Positions 61,001-64,000 of a DNA stretch of 64,000 nt are shown piece by piece. Below the pieces are notes generated by a model. The model was not told the origin of the DNA and did no database searches. It saw only the letters and a list, made by a program, of their open reading frames with translations. Where the stretch lies: positions 1-64,000 of IMG/VR virus record IMGVR_UViG_3300034683_000142; one strand, 5' to 3'. The translations under genes and the position numbers were made by a program. The number at the start of each line of letters is the position of its first letter. Position 1 is the stretch's first letter. This stretch comes from a virus.

Positions 61001-64000
61001 GAATAATGGTAGAACTGATTTATGAACTAATCTAAGTTCATATTCTACAGTAGATCAGTTAAATGCATTAATGCAACTTCCTATGCCTAGTGGAAAGATT
61101 ATAAATATTATTGAAGGTAATGGAGACCCAAATTTAGAAATTCTATATAATCAAATAGCAAATAGTTTAGCTAATGTATCATATGAATATGAATTACCAA
61201 CTGAAACTATTCTATTATTTAATAAATTTATAAGAGCTTTACCAACTACTAATCTAGATGTATTACCTATAAATATAAGTCAAGAAAATCCTAATTTATC
61301 TTTTAATGAGTTTGAGAGATTGTTAAATAAGCATACTACATATACTGATTATAGTACAAGTCCATATAGTGTTAAGAATTCTATTGTTCAAAAAATAAAT
61401 AAAGTTATTTCTTCTGCTAGTAATCAAATTAATGCTAATACACCTGTTGATGTACAACCATTACATGATGCTATCAGAAATGTTCAAAATAAAAGAAATG
61501 GACAAACTCAACCTAAAAACGTAAGTAGTTCTAATAATATAAATAGTTCTAATAATAATGAAATAGGTAATCCTAATATAGTTTTTCGCACGTCTTCATT
61601 CAGTGATTATAAAGACAGAACTTATGAAAATGCTTCAGCAGATGCAACTATAGCATTAGCTACAGATTTTAATAGTTTTGGTGAATTAGCTACTAAAGTA
61701 GCTGTTTTAGGACAAAATAAAAAATATATACCTATTGATGCTAACAACTTAAATGTAACGCCAGAAAGAGTTGATAAGATAGTTAATGAACTAAATAACC
61801 TATCTAATCCTACTCCTATTTTAAATTATTCTAAATTAGAAGAAAAGTTACAACTATCTACAAAAGAAAAACCAATTATTGTTTATGTTGATGGTAGTGA
61901 TATTAAAGGAACTGGTGCTATTGGATTTGGAGTAAATACCACTTATGATAATAAAGAGTATTCTATATCTGGCTCATTTGATACAAATAACTTATCAAGT
62001 TTAGAAAAAGATTTAGGTATTAAATTAAAAAATAAGCCTTCCAATGCTGTAATGGAGTTTTATGGATCTTTAGTAGCATTGAGAAATACTCCAGAAAATG
62101 AATATATTGTTATTAGACAAGATTTAGAAGGTGTACAGCTTTGAATTTTATCAGGATTAATGGAGAGATTTTCTAATCAAAATCTAGATACAAAAAGCAA
62201 GTATGATTCTTGGTATAAATCTTTAACTGAAGAACAAAAGCAAGATTACTATAATAAAGTACAAAATATAATAGGTCTAGATAAAAATTTAATTTCTAAA
62301 TTTGATTGGGACGGTAGAAAAGGATTTTATGCTGAAGATATGACTGTTAGAGCAATTCAGCAAAAGATAATAGATATTATATTAAACAGAAAAGGAAAAG
62401 TAAAATATCAATGAGTTAGGGGACATTCTGGTGAAGCTGGTAATGAAAAAGTAGATGCTATTGCAAAAGAAAGACGTAACTATAATACATATAAAGATTT
62501 ATTTAATAAATCCGCAGGTAAAGAAAAAAATACTGAAAATAATTTTAATTCTGATTTATCTAGTTTAGAGAAGAATGCTAAAAAAGAGATATCTCTTAAT
62601 ATAGCAGGCAATGGTATTTATACTATGAAAGGTAAATATACTCAAGACCAAGTTGATGAATTTACCTATAAATTATTAAAAGCTATTATTGAGTCTCCTA
62701 ATCTTAAATTAAAAATTAATTCTATTAGATCTGGTGGTCAAACTGGATTTGATGAAGCTGGTGCTAAAGCTGGTATAAAATTAGGAATACCTGTTACTGT
62801 CTTAGCTCCCAAAGGTTGGAAATTTAGAGATATAAATGGAAAAGATATTTCTGATGAAAAGAAGTTTAAAGAAAGGTTTAATAATGTATTAAACAAAAAT
62901 AAACAGATAAGTAATCCTATTCTAAGTAAAGAACAAAAAGAAACAGTAAAGACTCCAACTATACAACATATTGCTGATCATGATAGTGACTTAGGAAAAG
63001 ATAAAAAAGGGTATGAGCAATTTAGAATATATGAAAGGATTGATAATCAGGATGGATATAGTTTAGCTTATGGTAAACCTATTAAAATTAAAGGATTTGA
63101 AGAATTTGATTTTTATTTAGCAGAAAATCAAGAAGGAAGACCATGAACTACATATGAAAAAAGAACAGGTAGAATTACAAGTCGTGGAAATACTCAAAAA
63201 GAAGCAATTGAGAGTCTTCAAACTGGATTAAACTCTGTTGGATTGGATAATATGAGGAATATTATATCAAGTCAAAGGTCAGTTTATGAAGAAAATCAGG
63301 TAGAAGAATTTAATACAGAAGAAGTAGAAAATATATCAGATGAAGATAATTTAAATTCTCATGATATGTTATCTTATTATCAACAACAGTATGATGCTTC
63401 CGTAGGTAAAGATAACACTGGTATAGCTGCTAATGGAGTAAAAGGATTGTTTGCTTTAACTGCTTATTATAATAATTTCTTTTTAAATACTTGGGGAAAT
63501 AAAGATCTTACTGATACAGAACTTAGACGTAGTAGTAAACTATTTAAGAAGGATATTAAATTCAAGGATGATTTTGGAAATGATGTAAGGATATTTATAG
63601 GAAGCTTGCCTGATGTACTTATAAATAGAAAACAAGAAGAATCTTTAAAAAGAGTTTTAGGAGATAATTATAGTAGATTATTTCCAAATAGTGCTGTATA
63701 TATGAGTGCATTTGTATCAGCTGCAACAGACAATGCAAAAGAGCTTATTATGGCAAAGGTTAATGCTTCACCAAAATTAGCAGGAATGCACGCTTATATG
63801 ATAGCATTAGGATTTACTCCAGATCAAATTACTGAGTTTATGACTTCTAAAACAGCTTCAAAAATTGTTTTGAGATCTACAGATAATATATATGATGATG
63901 GTATTAGTAATTCTGTTACTAGGGTTATAAAGGAACTAAAAGCTGATCCTACCGTAAATAAAAGTCAGTTATTAGCGTTTGAACAATTATACCTAGATTC
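55032..64000 (+). CDS. crAss-like virion RNA polymerase polyprotein with RNase H and SLOG-like domains (partial)
   Basis: At least 2989 residues are visible; the gene runs off the window. Residues about 1020-1100 have the crAss polymerase segment with GADSHDGSSF and GKGYSGTKKQF. The metal-binding DxDxD is QGSDFDVDKAY with D1976, D1978 and D1980. Such polymerases are two-barrel, single-chain enzymes packaged in the virion to transcribe early genes. Residues about 2280-2485 form an RNase HI domain with D2287, E2342, D2364 and D2475 (RGHSGEAGNEKVDAIAKE). Residues about 2550-2620 resemble SLOG/YpsA-type nucleotide-binding folds (SGGQTGFDEAG, then LGIPVTVLAPKG). Ten TGA codons are crossed, one encoding the conserved Trp before the RGHSG motif. 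Confidence 0.88.

Noticed and set aside
212-63146. Numerous short open frames on the minus strand
   Set aside because: They overlap well-supported + strand genes, have low-complexity translations and lack own spacing or start signals.
1-64000. tRNA genes, including a TGA suppressor tRNA
   Set aside because: No intergenic space fits a tRNA with recognisable cloverleaf features; any suppressor must lie outside the window.
1-64000. CRISPR array or insertion sequences
   Set aside because: No regularly spaced direct repeats, transposase-like proteins or terminal inverted repeats were seen.

Overview
The window looks like about 64 kb of late-gene DNA from a crAss-like bacteriophage (order Crassvirales), a tailed podovirus-type phage of gut Bacteroidales. 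The evidence is a recognisable crAss-type major capsid protein, a block of crAss-type head, tail and cargo proteins, and the start of the giant virion RNA polymerase with its DxDxD metal-binding motif. The DNA is very AT-rich, every supported gene lies on the + strand, and a Bacteroidetes-type promoter (TAnnTTTG) sits in the one sizeable intergenic gap.

The genome is recoded: TGA is read as tryptophan. A hand count gives roughly 130 in-frame TGA codons inside otherwise uninterrupted genes. No gene in the window needs TGA as a stop; all end at TAA or, rarely, TAG. TGA falls at conserved Trp positions, for example in the GH19-like endolysin (4216-4218) and just before the RGHSG motif of the RNase H domain (62412-62414). 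Gene coordinates below use this code; with the standard code the window shatters into many false short ORFs. The capsid block (18337-24344) is almost free of TGA although it contains many Trp codons.

Layout. (1) 1-3914: tail-fibre and virion-surface genes. (2) 3919-5911: lysis and accessory genes (GH19-like endolysin, holin-like membrane protein, small unknowns). (3) 5924-17346: two huge surface proteins, one with lamin-tail and calcineurin-like phosphoesterase domains, the other of 2598 residues with a LamG-like fold, a CotH-like kinase region and leucine-rich/BspA-like repeats. (4) 17347-17556: intergenic promoter region. (5) 17557-24344: membrane protein, putative scaffold, major capsid protein and head proteins, with two terminator hairpins. 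(6) 24356-35781: connector, tail and tail-fibre proteins. (7) 35793-36362: a broken small gene and a small HExxH protein. (8) 36364-45956: putative capsid cargo proteins, including a lysozyme-DUF192 fusion, that share a recurring Gly-Gly motif. (9) 45946-64000: a 3028-residue protein with an embedded SF1 helicase, then the virion RNA polymerase polyprotein (at least 2989 residues, running off the end) carrying RNase H and SLOG-like domains.

How it works together (inference): fibres and surface enzymes handle host recognition, the head and tail genes build the particle, and the cargo module (lysozyme, helicase, RNA polymerase with RNase H) is packaged and ejected with the DNA to start early transcription. 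Because the late genes need TGA to be read as Trp, they can be made in full only after a suppressor tRNA or altered release factor is present; neither is encoded in this window. Terminase, portal, replication genes and tRNAs are also absent here.
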